Below are positions 55,501 to 64,000 of a stretch of 64,000 nt of DNA, in pieces. The notes under the pieces are model-generated. The model saw only the letters and a program-made list of their open reading frames with translations. It was not told where the DNA came from and searched no databases. The stretch is from Luscinia megarhynchos. Lineage: Eukaryota > Chordata > Aves > Passeriformes > Turdidae. The position numbers and the translations under genes are program-made. Location: NCBI GenBank assembly GCA_034336665.1, contig JAPFBE010000002.1, positions 74,651,405-74,715,404 of the forward strand. Reading direction: 5' to 3'. Position 1 is the stretch's first letter. The number at the start of each line of letters is the position of its first letter.

Positions 55501-57802
55501 AGTTGGCAAGCAGAATATAGACTGAATTGAGTATCAGTGGTCCTTGTAGCAATTACCCATCTAAAGGAGGTATCAGATTTGAAGAATCTTGCTTTATTCT
55601 AAAATTTATTCATGCTGAAACTGCTGCTTATATCTCAAAGAAAATAATAGGATTTATTTGGATGGCTTTGTACATCTTGTCTCCATTTACTTACAAAATA
55701 TTCAATTTGCATCGAGCACAATAACTGAAAGTTATTGGCAATTGCCAAAAATAAGATCTTTAAAAACTTAAAATTTAGAAACATACACTTCAAGGACATT
55801 TAGCTTTAAAATTATAAATGGTTCTAGGTATATAATTTCTGTTAAGAGCAATTGTATTTTTATGTTTCATGATGACGATATTTCAGGCTGGATTGTGCCT
55901 TTGGGCATTATCCTGTAATGGAAGTAATTTGTGATGGAAACCAGAAGGAGGATCATTCCCAAGAACAGTTTTCCAGGCTTTTTCCTAGTTTGCTAGAGGG
56001 AAAGGAGTATGCTGCTAGAGTCACAAGATGCAGGGTACTCAGAGAGCTGCAGCAGTGCAGAGAGAGCCAAACACAAAGCCCCAACAATCTTAGTCCAGCT
56101 GCACTAAGAAAGGTGGAAAAAGGGGAAACTGTCTAGATGGTCTCACAAAAGTGATTTACCTCAAAGGAGAGCAATGGGATGCTGTCCTAGAATACAAAAC
56201 TTGACAAGTCGGAAACGGAGAAAATAAATTTTGATTGTGAAAAAGAGCTTGTGTAAGGGTAAAAAATAAGAGAAGATTAAGTAATAAATGTTATTCAGAA
56301 TGCCAATATATTTTTATCAAAATGAGTGGCCTCAAGTTACCTGATGTAATTACACAGTAAGTCTTCTCTTGTCTAGAAATTCTCTGCATTTATGAAGGGC
56401 AGAATGGATGGCAGAGGTTAGAGCCAGACATGCTCTATAACAAATTGCCTTTCCATTTAAAAAAAGAAGTTAAAATGTATATAATTTTATTTTGAAGGAT
56501 TTTTTTAACCTGTATCTTGCCTAGAGCCTGACACTGAATGCTTAACACTCTTAAATAAAGTTTCCAATCCTCTCCAGGACAACACATGAATAAAACAATA
56601 TACACAAAAGCCTCTAGCCTTCAGCCACACTGCTATGGACTGTAATCAAGTCAGATCTTGTTAACTAGCTAAAATTAGCTCTTGTTCAAAAGTGAAAAAA
56701 ATAAATAGAATATGTGACGCAGGTGCTCCTATATGCACATATGGATATATGTGCATTTCCTGCATGCAAAAAATTGTTTATGATTAGTTGAATGCCAACC
56801 ACAATTTCTTTTCTTCTGGAAAATCCTGGATTAAAATCGTGTATGCAACCTTATTTCAATTCTTAGTGAACAACCATTATGATAAAGCCCAGCTGTACAA
56901 TCATATATTTATTTGTTCATCTACCCTTGCCTTATACAAAACACACAAATGGTATTCAGAATGCAAAACAATGCCCTGTAGTAAAGAAGGACATTGTATG
57001 TAGCTCATGTCTCATTCACATCTCTGAAAACTGAAGCAGCTGAAGGCAAGGAGGCCAAGGATTGTTGTTAAGTTTAGGGAGATGAACGCTTGGGTGCTAA
57101 ACTGAGTTCTGACTCACTCAAAAGTACATTATGGCTGCTGAATCACTTAAACTCATCTTTAAAATATTAATACATGTTCGTTCATTTTATGTGCCCATTT
57201 TGAACACATGGGATCTGATTCACAGAAGATAAAGCTCCTCTCTCCTATTGCTTCCAGCGAAGACAAGTTTCTCAGTTTAATTTTTAAAAATGTCTCCAAC
57301 TCCATTTCTCAAATTACCAGAAATTTGTGGTGTTCTTTTTTCTTTCACTTTTCAATCTTCTGTAGCACATATTCTATTCTTCTTGGGTCTCTAGCTGCTC
57401 AAGCAAGGGCACATTTTCCAGTGCTGTGTCTGATTAACCCTGTAAATGTGCTCTCAGCTTTCAGCGCCATCATGTTCAACCACAAGTGCCAGCCATCAGC
57501 CATTATTTAACTCTGGCCAATACAGCACTATTAAAACAAGCAAGCAAACAAACCAGCAATATCCACTTGTTTAAAAAAGAAACAAACTGAAAACAAAACC
57601 ACAACACCCCCCTCCCCCCAAAAGTACGTTTTGAATTTTGTTTCAACAGAAAGATTGAAAGATGAATGAACCAGAATAGATGGTGCAAACCAGTGAATTT
57701 GGTCATAAGCTGCCTTATCTTGCAATGTTCCCAGACTTACTTACTGCAAAACTCACAAATAAAGACATGCTTACTATAAGTTTTACTCTTAAAAGAACAC
57801 AC
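49548..57802. other. AT-rich non-coding DNA, mostly unrecognised
   Basis: Contents noted are a CAACAACAAC/poly-A run near 50437-50455, a 26-bp direct duplication at 51082-51134 and otherwise featureless sequence. Open frames are 100 codons or fewer. The right edge is the flank of the provirus, ending GAACACAC immediately before the LTR. Confidence 0.55.
51082..51134. repeat. 26-bp tandem duplication
   Basis: AGCAGAAGTGCTTTCAGTAT plus TTCAAA is followed directly by a second copy differing by one base (CAGTATT against CAATATT). It is a recent local duplication of unknown effect. Confidence 0.9.
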
Positions 57803-58432
57803 TGTCCTGGGTTGATAATTTGACTGACTCCTCACCCTGCCCCCCTTGGCCATGAAGCTGTCTGCTCCCGGGGAGGGGGCCGCCTGGGCTCTGCTCATGG
57901 AATGGCCTTGGTTTGCCGCTGGGCTTGGCTTGGGGGTGCTCACAGCCGCGCTTGGCTCTGGCTGCTGCTGCGGGTGGCTATCGCTGCTGTGGTGGTGGCT
58001 CGTGGCCTGGTTTGTGAGTTAGCTGTTTTTTTGGTTTTTTTTTCTTGATTTTTTTGACTTTATATTGCTTGAATTATTCGGTTTAGCTCGCTGCTGTTTA
58101 AGGCTTGCTGGCTATTCCGGCTGTTTTTTTTCTTCTCTCCCCCTCTCCCTTCTCCCCCTCACCCCCGAGGATTCAGCACCAGCTCCGGAGGAACCCTGTG
58201 CCTGCTGCTGGACACCGGCCAGAGAAGCATTTCGCCCTTCTAGTGAAGATCAAAGCGTCTAAGTTTCTCTCTCGGTGAAAACTTTTTGTCACCTGGGTCT
58301 GTGCTGGGAAGTGTTTCTCTTGTATGTGTTAATAAATAGGTTTTTCCACTTTTCCCTGAGTGAAAATTTTTTTTCTTATTTCCTGGGAAGCTCTTCTGGG
58401 GTTTTTTTCCTAAGTTTGTCCAAACTTGGACA
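57803..58432 (+). repeat. 5' LTR of the provirus (630 bp)
   Basis: It opens with TGTCC and ends with GGACA, a 5-bp terminal inverted repeat with canonical TG...CA ends. The U3 part is GC-rich in its first 200 bases, with CTG-rich stretches. A weak TATA-like TTTATATTGC lies near 58059-58068 and an AATAAA polyadenylation signal at 58331-58336. The first 66 or so bases are identical to the 3' LTR start, confirming the boundary. An alternative end four bases later (CATTCA) is possible but loses the inverted repeat. Confidence 0.92.
58331..58336 (+). terminator. LTR polyadenylation signal AATAAA
   Basis: It sits about 96 bases from the LTR end and is followed by T-rich sequence, as expected for the R/U5 region. 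It is the only AATAAA inside the LTR that I saw. Confidence 0.6.
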
Positions 58433-58441
58433 TTCATTATT

Positions 58442-58459
58442 TGGTGGCCCGCACGGGGA
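58442..58459 (+). other. Primer-binding site, complementary to tRNA-Ile
   Basis: TGGTGGCCCGCACGGGGA begins with the TGG that pairs with tRNA CCA ends, nine bases after the LTR. Complementarity to vertebrate tRNA-Ile (AAU) extends about four bases further (to 58463) with one mismatch (GCACGG where the tRNA complement is GTACGG, from memory). Other common primers (Leu, Lys, Pro, Trp) do not fit. The nine-base spacer is longer than the usual zero to few bases. Confidence 0.8.
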
Positions 58460-58463
58460 TCGA

Positions 58464-58978
58464 GAAAGTGGAAAAAACTTTAATAACATCTTGTTTTTTA
58501 ATTGGCCTGTATTGATATCAGTATGTTTTTGAAGCCGTGATGTCTGTTGGATTGGAAGCCTGCCTGTATGTTTGCTCTTTAGAGTTTTTTTGAGATCTTA
58601 ATACCCCTGTGGTCTCTGGGCCTGTTCTCTTACTCAGAGATAGCCCCAGTGTTGTCTCTAGCACGTAGTTTTTTTCATGAAAGGGGTATTAACCAAAAAT
58701 ACTCATTGGGCTAGGCTTGGTTGTAATGATCTGCCAGAAGTTTATGAAGGTGTTAGAATCCACTTCAGGGATGTACAAGTCGTGGTTTGTGTTGTGCACT
58801 CAATTCATTAGAGGAGAAGCAAGCAAAAAGGATTTTTTGCCTTTGTTTTCCTTCTTCTCCCCTGAATTATTTACATCTCTGTTAGAAAATGTTCAGCTCT
58901 CCCTGAGTGTAAAGGAAACCATCTTTCTGGTATTTAATTTAGTAAGTTTTTTCTATACTGTCTGCAGTTTATACAAAA
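58464..58978 (+). other. Proviral leader, non-coding
   Basis: Between the primer site and the presumed gag start. A 90-codon open frame (58717-58989) is present but is hydrophobic, runs into the gag start in another frame, and shows no retroviral domain. Packaging signals and splice donors cannot be identified by eye. Confidence 0.5.
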
Positions 58979-60540
58979 ATGAAAGCTGAGATTTCTAGGG
59001 ATGCAGGTGTTACAACCCCTGATTCGGGTAGCAAAGCAGAGTGTGAAGAATTCTGAGTGGTGTGGCAAATGGGAGGAACTGGGCCAAAATTCTAAAAGAG
59101 TTTTCTGAACCTATAATCTGGGATTTTTCATCTGAACAAATTCAAGACCCAGTCAAGATTGCAAAGTACTTAAAAAAAAAGTGTCAGGACAATTCTAAGG
59201 AAAAGAGAATCACTGCAGTAAGCTGGGCTCTGGCGTACGCTTATCGAACCCTGTTAAATAGTGTAGGACAACAAACAAAAGAGAGGGAACAGGGAGATAA
59301 CGTAGCTACTATTCCAGTTACTCAGACTGCAGTTAACACCTCAGGCTCCAGGACAGGGGCAAAATTAAACAGCAAGCTTCAACCTATGGCTGTGGCTACC
59401 AGTACCAGGAGTAGAAAGTGCGCAAAGAAAACAGATCGGCCGGTGGAGGATGATGATAATAAAGATGCAGGAGAAAGACCTTCAACTCCCCCTGATATAA
59501 AATCCGGAGTTAAAGTGACTGATGAGAGATCAGAAACTAATAACTTTTCCCTGAAAGATCTTCGTGGTCTAAGAAAAGATTATACAAGGCGACCTGATAA
59601 ATCCATAATTAGTTGGCTGGTCCGGCTTTGGGATGCGGCAGGTGAAGCAACCACCCTGGATGGCACGGAAGCGAGACATTTGGGATCCCTGTCTCAAGAT
59701 CCAGTCATCGATCAAGGTATAATGAGGGGAGCTAGTCCTCAGAGCCTCTGGTCACGTGTATTAGACAGTGTGGCACAAAGATATCTCTGCGCTGATGACC
59801 TGTACATGCAGCAGACCAGATGAAAAACCATCGAGCAGGGAATCCAACGTTTGAGAGAGATGGCGGTGGCAGAAATTATTTTCTCAGATGATGTAACAAC
59901 TAAAAATCCAGATCTGGTACCGTGCACACCGATTATGTGGAGGAAGCTTGTGAGGCTTAGACCATCTGAATATGCCTCAGCTCTTGCAATAATGAAACCA
60001 GAAGACACATATAAGACAGTGCTTAATATGGCAAAGAAGCTTCGAGCGTACGCTGATGCTGTGCATGGCCCAACGCATGCCAAAATTGCAGCCGTGGAAA
60101 CACGTTTACAGAACTTGGAAGATAAGTTGGAGGAAAACCATAAGAAGCTGAGAGAGAAAATCAAGGAGGATCTCCTCCAAATCTCAGCTGTGCAAATCAG
60201 ACGTCCTGGCAGTCAACGCAGACACTCCTCTGCTGAGGAGAGAAGGTACACCACGCTGAGTTGTGGTTTTTCTTGCGTGACTGCGGAGAAAACATGAAGA
60301 GGTGGGATGGAAAGCCCACAGCTGTTCTGCAGCACGACGAAAGTGCGTGATTTGAAGGAAGACAAGGCTCAACAAGAAGGTTCCACCAGAAAGAGAGCAG
60401 CTCCAGTCAGCCCGGAACCACAGTGCCACATATGAGGAGGGATGATGACGACATGTCCGGATCCACTTGAAGGAACTTCTAAGACCTATGCCCCCGTCAA
60501 AAGGACAAACAGGCTTAGAGAAGCCCTGCCTCTAGCCAGG
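58979..60540 (+). pseudogene. gag remnant (matrix/capsid region), broken
   Basis: The first plausible ATG is at 58979, but its frame closes at about 59054 and the rest of gag lies one frame over, so a frameshift near 59045-59060 is likely. The main open stretch (from about 59062) starts with a matrix-like region of roughly 70 residues, then a polar Ser/Thr/Lys linker. A conserved capsid-like block follows with 'SLWSRVLDS' and a nearby Asp-Asp-Leu. An in-frame TGA at 59821-59823 interrupts it, and the frame then continues to 60297. The C-terminal part has a Glu/Lys-rich predicted coiled coil (about 60085-60180). Near 60250 the homologous frame appears to shift again. I saw no CCHC zinc knuckle. 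Gag would form the particle core; this copy cannot. Confidence 0.8.
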
Positions 60541-60556
60541 GTGAGGCCAGGAAAAC

Positions 60557-60838
60557 CGAGTGTTTTGGACCGTGTGGATTCGGTGGCCTGGCACATCGAA
60601 ACCACAGAAGTATAAAGCTTTAGTGGACACTGGAGCACAGTGTACTATATTCCCATCAGGATGTGTCGGAGAAGAGACTGTTTCTATTGCTGGTGTAACA
60701 GGTGGATCACAGGACTTTACCATAGTGGAAGCGGAAATGAGTCTAACCGGCAGAGAGTGGAAGAGATACCCGATTGTGACTGGCCCCAGAGGCCCCGTGT
60801 ATTTTGGGAATAGATTTCCTTCAAAGCGGGTATTTTAA
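60557..60838 (+). pseudogene. Retroviral aspartic protease region (pro)
   Basis: It contains the active-site signature Ala-Leu-Val-Asp-Thr-Gly-Ala-Gln (about 60617-60640) and a later flap-like Gly-Val-Thr-Gly-Gly segment. The frame lacks its own ATG, as expected for a domain made within a larger polyprotein, and ends in TAA at 60836-60838. The pol frame continues in another register directly after, so either a programmed frameshift or, more likely here, an indel separates protease from reverse transcriptase. Protease would cleave the Gag-Pol polyprotein. The catalytic Asp is intact, but upstream gag is broken. Confidence 0.8.
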
Positions 60839-62060
60839 GGACCCCAAAAGGCTTCAAGTGGGCATTTGGGATAGCGGCTGTGATGGCGGAGAGAATCCGG
60901 CAATTGAACACCCCTGCCGGACTATGTGAGAATCCAATTGCCGTGGGACTCCTGAGGGTAGAGGGAGCAGAGGGTACCGATTGCCACTTCGATAGTACAT
61001 CGTCGGCAATACAGAACCACTCGGGATGCTGTGATTCGATCCATAAGATGATCCGGGAGCTGGAGCGCCAAGGGGTGGTGAGCAAAACCCACTCACCCCT
61101 TCAACAGCCCCATCTGGCCTGTGCCAGCAAGTCTGACGGAGAATGGAGACTGACTGTGGACTACCGTGCATTGAATGAAGTCACCCCACCGCTGAGCTGC
61201 CGTTGCCGGACATGCTGGAGCTCCAGTACGAGCTGGAGTCCAAGGCAGCAAGGTGGTATGCCACCATTGACATTGCCAATGCATTTTTCTCCATTCCTTT
61301 GGCAGCAGAATGCAGGCCTCAGTTTGCTTTCACCTGGAGGGGCGTGCAGTACACCTGGAACCGACTGCCCCAGGGGTGGAAACACAGCCCCACCATCTGC
61401 CATGGGCTGATCCAGGCTGCACTGGAAAAGGTGAGGCTCCAGAACATTTGCAGTACATCGATGACATCATTGTGTGGAAAAACACAGCAGAAGAAGTGTT
61501 TGAGAAAGGAGAGAATTATCCGAATTCTCCTTGAAGCCGGTTTTGCCATCAAAAAGAATAAAGTTAAGGGACCTGCTCGTGAGATCCAGTTCCTAGGAGT
61601 GAAGTGGCAAGATGGAAGACGTCAGATTCCTACTGATGTTATTAATAAAATCACAGCTATGTCTCCACCTACTAACAAGAAAGAGACACAAGCTTTCTTG
61701 GGTGCTATAGGCTTTTTGAGAATGCACATCCCCGAGTACAGTCAGATTGTGAGCCCTCTTTACCAGGTTACTCGGAAGAAGAATGATTTTCATTGGGGCC
61801 CAGAACAACAACAAGCCTTCATCCAGATTAAACAAGAGATCGCCCATGCAGTAGCTCTTGGCCCCGTCAGGACAGGGCCAGATGTGAAGAATGTGCTCTA
61901 CTCTGCAGCTGGAAACCACGGTTTGTCTTGGAGTCTGTGGCAAAAGGTGCCTGGTGAGACCCAAGGCCGACCCCTGGGATTCTGGAGCAGAAGTTACAGA
62001 AGATCGGAAGGCAATTATACCCCGACAGAAAAAAAAAATCTTGGCTGCTTATGAGGGAGT
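60838..62060 (+). pseudogene. Reverse transcriptase region of pol, frameshifted
   Basis: RT landmarks appear in order but in three frames. The N-terminal fingers and a Thr-Val-Asp-Tyr-Arg-Ala-Leu-Asn motif (about 61150-61180) are in one frame, with a local paired shift at about 61100-61130. The motif A region with the first catalytic Asp (codon 61269-61271) and a Leu-Pro-Gln-Gly-Trp motif are in the next. The Tyr-Ile-Asp-Asp catalytic motif (61454-61465) lies in a third frame, after which the second frame resumes at about 61505. The thumb/connection part, with a Phe-Leu-Gly-Val and a Trp-Gly-Pro-Glu-Gln segment, is ERV-L-like. The frame breaks again in an A-run at about 62029-62038. The enzyme would copy viral RNA to DNA; this copy is inactive because the Asp pair is out of frame. 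Confidence 0.9.
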
Positions 62061-62820
62061 CCAAGCTGCTTCAGAGGTGATTGGCACAGAAGCACAACTC
62101 TTTCTGGCACCCCGGTTGCCAGTGCTGGGGTGAATGTTCAGTGGGAAGGTTCCTTCCACCCACCATGCCACCAGTGCCACATGAAGCAAGTGAATAGCCC
62201 TCATTACGCAGCGCGCCCGGATCGGAAAATTAAATCGCCCAGGGATCTTAGAAATAATTACCAACTGGCCAAAAAAAAAAAGTTTTGGTGTGACAGATAA
62301 GGAACAAAAACCGGTGACCCGGGCTGAAGAAGCACCACCTTACAACCAGCTACCGGCAGAGGAAATTCGCTATGCCCTGTTCACCGACGGTTCCTGTCGC
62401 ATTGTAGGGACAAATCGGAAATGGAAAGCAGCTGTATGGAGCCCTACACGACGGGTTGCAGAAGCTACTGAAGGAAAAGGAGGGTCTAGTCAATTCACTA
62501 AACTCAAAGCTGTCCAACTGGCTTTGAATATTGCCGAAAAAAAGAGGTGGCCAAAGCTCTATCTTTACACTGATTCCTGAATGGTAGCCAACGCTTTGTG
62601 GGGATGGCTGCAAAAATGAAAAAAAACGAACTGGCAGCGCAGAGGAAAACCAATCTGGGCTGCTGAAAAGTGGAAAGACATAGCTACTCGGTTAGACAAG
62701 CTACCCGTAAAGGTTCGCCATGTAGACGCCCATGTCCCCAAAAGTAGAGCTAATGAAGAACAGCGAAATAACCATCAAGTAGATCAAGCAGCAAAAATAG
62801 GGCGTTGGAAATAGATTTAG
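62040..62820 (+). pseudogene. RT connection and RNase H region of pol, multiple stops
   Basis: One frame runs through the connection into RNase H but is cut by TGA at 62131, 62182, 62191, 62578 and 62617. RNase H landmarks are Phe-Thr-Asp-Gly-Ser (Asp codon 62386-62388), then Lys (codon 62500-62502) where the catalytic Glu is expected. These are followed by Tyr-Thr-Asp-Ser (Asp codon 62572-62574) and a late His-Val-Asp-Ala-His segment with a downstream Val-Asp. A run of 12 A lies at 62269-62280. The frame ends at TAG around 62812, where integrase continues one frame over. RNase H would remove the RNA strand; the lost Glu alone should disable it. Confidence 0.88.
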
Positions 62821-63701
62821 ATTGGAAACATAAGGGAGAGTTGTTCCTGGCTCGATGGGCCCATGATGCCTCAGGCCATCAGGGGAGGGATGCCACCTAT
62901 AAGTGGGCACGAGACCGAGGGGTGGATCTTACCATGGACAGCATTACTCAAGTTATTCATGATTGTGACACTTGCGCTGCCATCAAGCAGGCCAAGCGAG
63001 TGAAGCCCCTCTGGTATGGAGGACGGTGGTCCAAGTACCGGTATGGGGAGGTTTGGCAGATTGATTACATCGCACTGCCTCAGACCCGCCAGGGCAAACG
63101 TTATGTGCTAACCATGGTGGAAGCCACCACCGGATGGTTGGGAGACCTACCCTGTATCTCACGCTACTGCCCGCAACACCATCCTGGGCCTGGAAAAACA
63201 GGTCCTTTGGAGGCATGGTACCCCTGAGAGGATCGAGTCAGACAATGGGACTCATTTTAAGAATAACCTTGTCAACACCTGGGCTAGGGAACACGGTATT
63301 GAGTGGGTGTACCACATCCCTTACCATGCAACCAGCTGCAGGTAAAGTGGAGAGGTACAATGGATTGTTAAAGACCACCTTAAAGGCATTGGGTGGGGGA
63401 TCCTTTAAGAATTGGGAGCAGCATTTGGCAAAGGCCACTTGGTTAGTCAACACTTCGAGGTTCCACCAACCGAGCAGGTCCTGCCCAATCTGAGTGCCTT
63501 AATACAGTAAATAGAGACAAAGTCCCAGCGGCCCATGTCAGAGAATTGCTAGGAAAGACAGTATGGATTAATCCTGCCTCAAGTACAGGCAAACCCATTC
63601 GGGGGATTGCCTTTGCTCAAGGACCTGGATGTACTTGGTGGATAATGCAGAAAGATAGAACAACCCGCTGTGTACCTCAGGGAGATCTGACTGTGGGATG
63701 A
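62805..63701 (+). pseudogene. Integrase region of pol, split over several frames
   Basis: The zinc-binding domain is clear: a His-x4-His pair (first His codon near 62862) and Cys-Asp-Thr-Cys (62964-62975). The catalytic core follows: Trp-Gln-Ile-Asp-Tyr (Asp codon 63063-63065) in the first frame, the second Asp in Ser-Asp-Asn-Gly (63241-63243) in another after a shift near 63150, and the Glu (63350-63352) in a third after a shift near 63340. The spacing from second Asp to Glu is about 36 codons, as in D,D-35-E integrases. A last shift near 63485 leads to the C-terminal domain, rich in Trp and Gly, ending with TGA at 63699-63701. All catalytic residues survive, but the frame is broken at least three times. 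Confidence 0.9.
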
Positions 63702-63811
63702 GACAGAAGAAATATGTAAATGTTGAAGGTTTGAGCAAGCCAGAGGAAGTTTTCATATTGTGTTTAATGAGTGTATATCCCAATCGTGTGTCAATGATCA
63801 CGATATGGGAT
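63702..63811 (+). other. Short non-coding gap between pol and polypurine tract; no env
   Basis: Only about 110 bases with stops in all plus frames. No signal peptide or transmembrane segment is present, so the element ends directly after integrase. Confidence 0.8.
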
Positions 63812-63822
63812 AAGGGGTGGAA
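63812..63822 (+). other. Polypurine tract
   Basis: AAGGGGTGGAA directly abuts the TGTCC of the 3' LTR, with one T inside the purine run. This is the expected plus-strand primer position. Confidence 0.8.
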
Positions 63823-64000
63823 TGTCCTGGGTTGATAATTTGACTGACTCCTCACCCTGCCCCCCTTGGCCATGAAGCTGTCTGCTCCCGGGGGAGGGGC
63901 CGCCTGGGCTCTGCTCTGCGGAATGGCCTTGGTTTGCCGCGGGCTTGGCTTGGGGGGGTGCTCACGCTGCTACAGCTGGCTCTGGCTGCTGCTGCGGTGG
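63823..64000 (+). repeat. 3' LTR, first 178 bp (truncated by window end)
   Basis: It matches the 5' LTR base for base over the first 66 or so positions. Later differences are clustered: a shifted G in CCCGGGGGAGGGG, CTCTGCGG against CTCATGG, one missing T in GCCGCGGG, two extra Gs, and a short rearranged CACGCTGCTACAG segment. Because the two LTRs were identical at insertion, these changes record time since insertion, but most are indels in GC-rich repeats. Confidence 0.93.

Larger units (their letters stand above)
57803..64000 (+). mobile_element. Endogenous retrovirus, ERV-L-like, env-less, defective; 3' LTR cut by the window end
   Basis: A provirus in the order 5' LTR, primer-binding site, leader, gag, protease, reverse transcriptase, RNase H, integrase, polypurine tract, 3' LTR. 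About 5.39 kb separates the LTRs. Catalytic signatures of all pol domains are visible but spread over three frames, with in-frame stops as well, so no functional product is expected. Only 121 bases separate the end of integrase from the 3' LTR, leaving no room for env. ERV-L-like status is inferred from the style of the RT thumb/connection region and the lack of env; I saw no dUTPase domain. The target-site duplication cannot be checked because the right flank is outside the window. Confidence 0.93.

Noticed and set aside
58717..58989. Possible leader protein gene in the provirus
   Set aside because: Hydrophobic, no known domain, overlaps the gag start in another frame and lies in sequence expected to be untranslated leader.
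63702..63822. Remnant envelope gene
   Set aside because: Too short and with stops in all plus frames; integrase is followed almost directly by the polypurine tract.

Overview
The window reads as vertebrate nuclear DNA, almost certainly from a bird and most likely a songbird (Passeriformes). Most of it is AT-rich and non-coding. The interspersed repeats are CR1-type LINE fragments, several ending in the avian CR1 terminus (ATTCTATG-like), and LTR retroelements whose edges resemble songbird endogenous retrovirus LTRs. The species call is inference from repeat content; I recognise no host protein-coding gene.

Layout. 1-57802 is a gene-poor stretch (intergenic or a long intron). It carries a CR1 ORF2 remnant (about 3290-3640, minus), a CR1 3' end (5821-6195, minus), two abutting CR1 3' pieces (20785-20925 and 20930-21574, plus) and a CR1 3' end (48605-49123, plus). 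There are two LTR-like edges (26195-26420 minus, 41030-41533 plus), a weaker polyadenylation-bearing candidate (33520-33870) and several simple repeats. A sharply GC-rich island at 26461-27310 is mostly a 15-copy minisatellite of about 48 bp. Because the main unit is a multiple of three, it produces long but meaningless open frames in all six frames. A cluster of transcription-factor-like sites with a TATA-like box (13322-13523) and two exon-like segments (31462-31497 and 49405-49547) are the only hints of host function, and all three are weak.

57803-64000 is an old, defective endogenous retrovirus on the plus strand. In order it has a complete 5' LTR (57803-58432), a primer-binding site matching tRNA-Ile, a leader, gag, protease, reverse transcriptase, RNase H, integrase, a polypurine tract and the first 178 bases of the 3' LTR, which runs off the window. 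No envelope gene fits in the 121 bases between the end of pol and the 3' LTR. The pol sequence style and lack of env point to an ERV-L-like (class III) element, although a tRNA-Ile primer is not the classic ERV-L choice. Every reading frame is interrupted. The six in-frame stops I could place are all TGA at probable Trp positions and all are followed by A, a pattern that suggests G-to-A editing.

I found no new multi-gene system. The most interesting items are the TGA pattern in the provirus, the tRNA-Ile primer site on an env-less element, and the structured minisatellite apparently lying in or beside an LTR.
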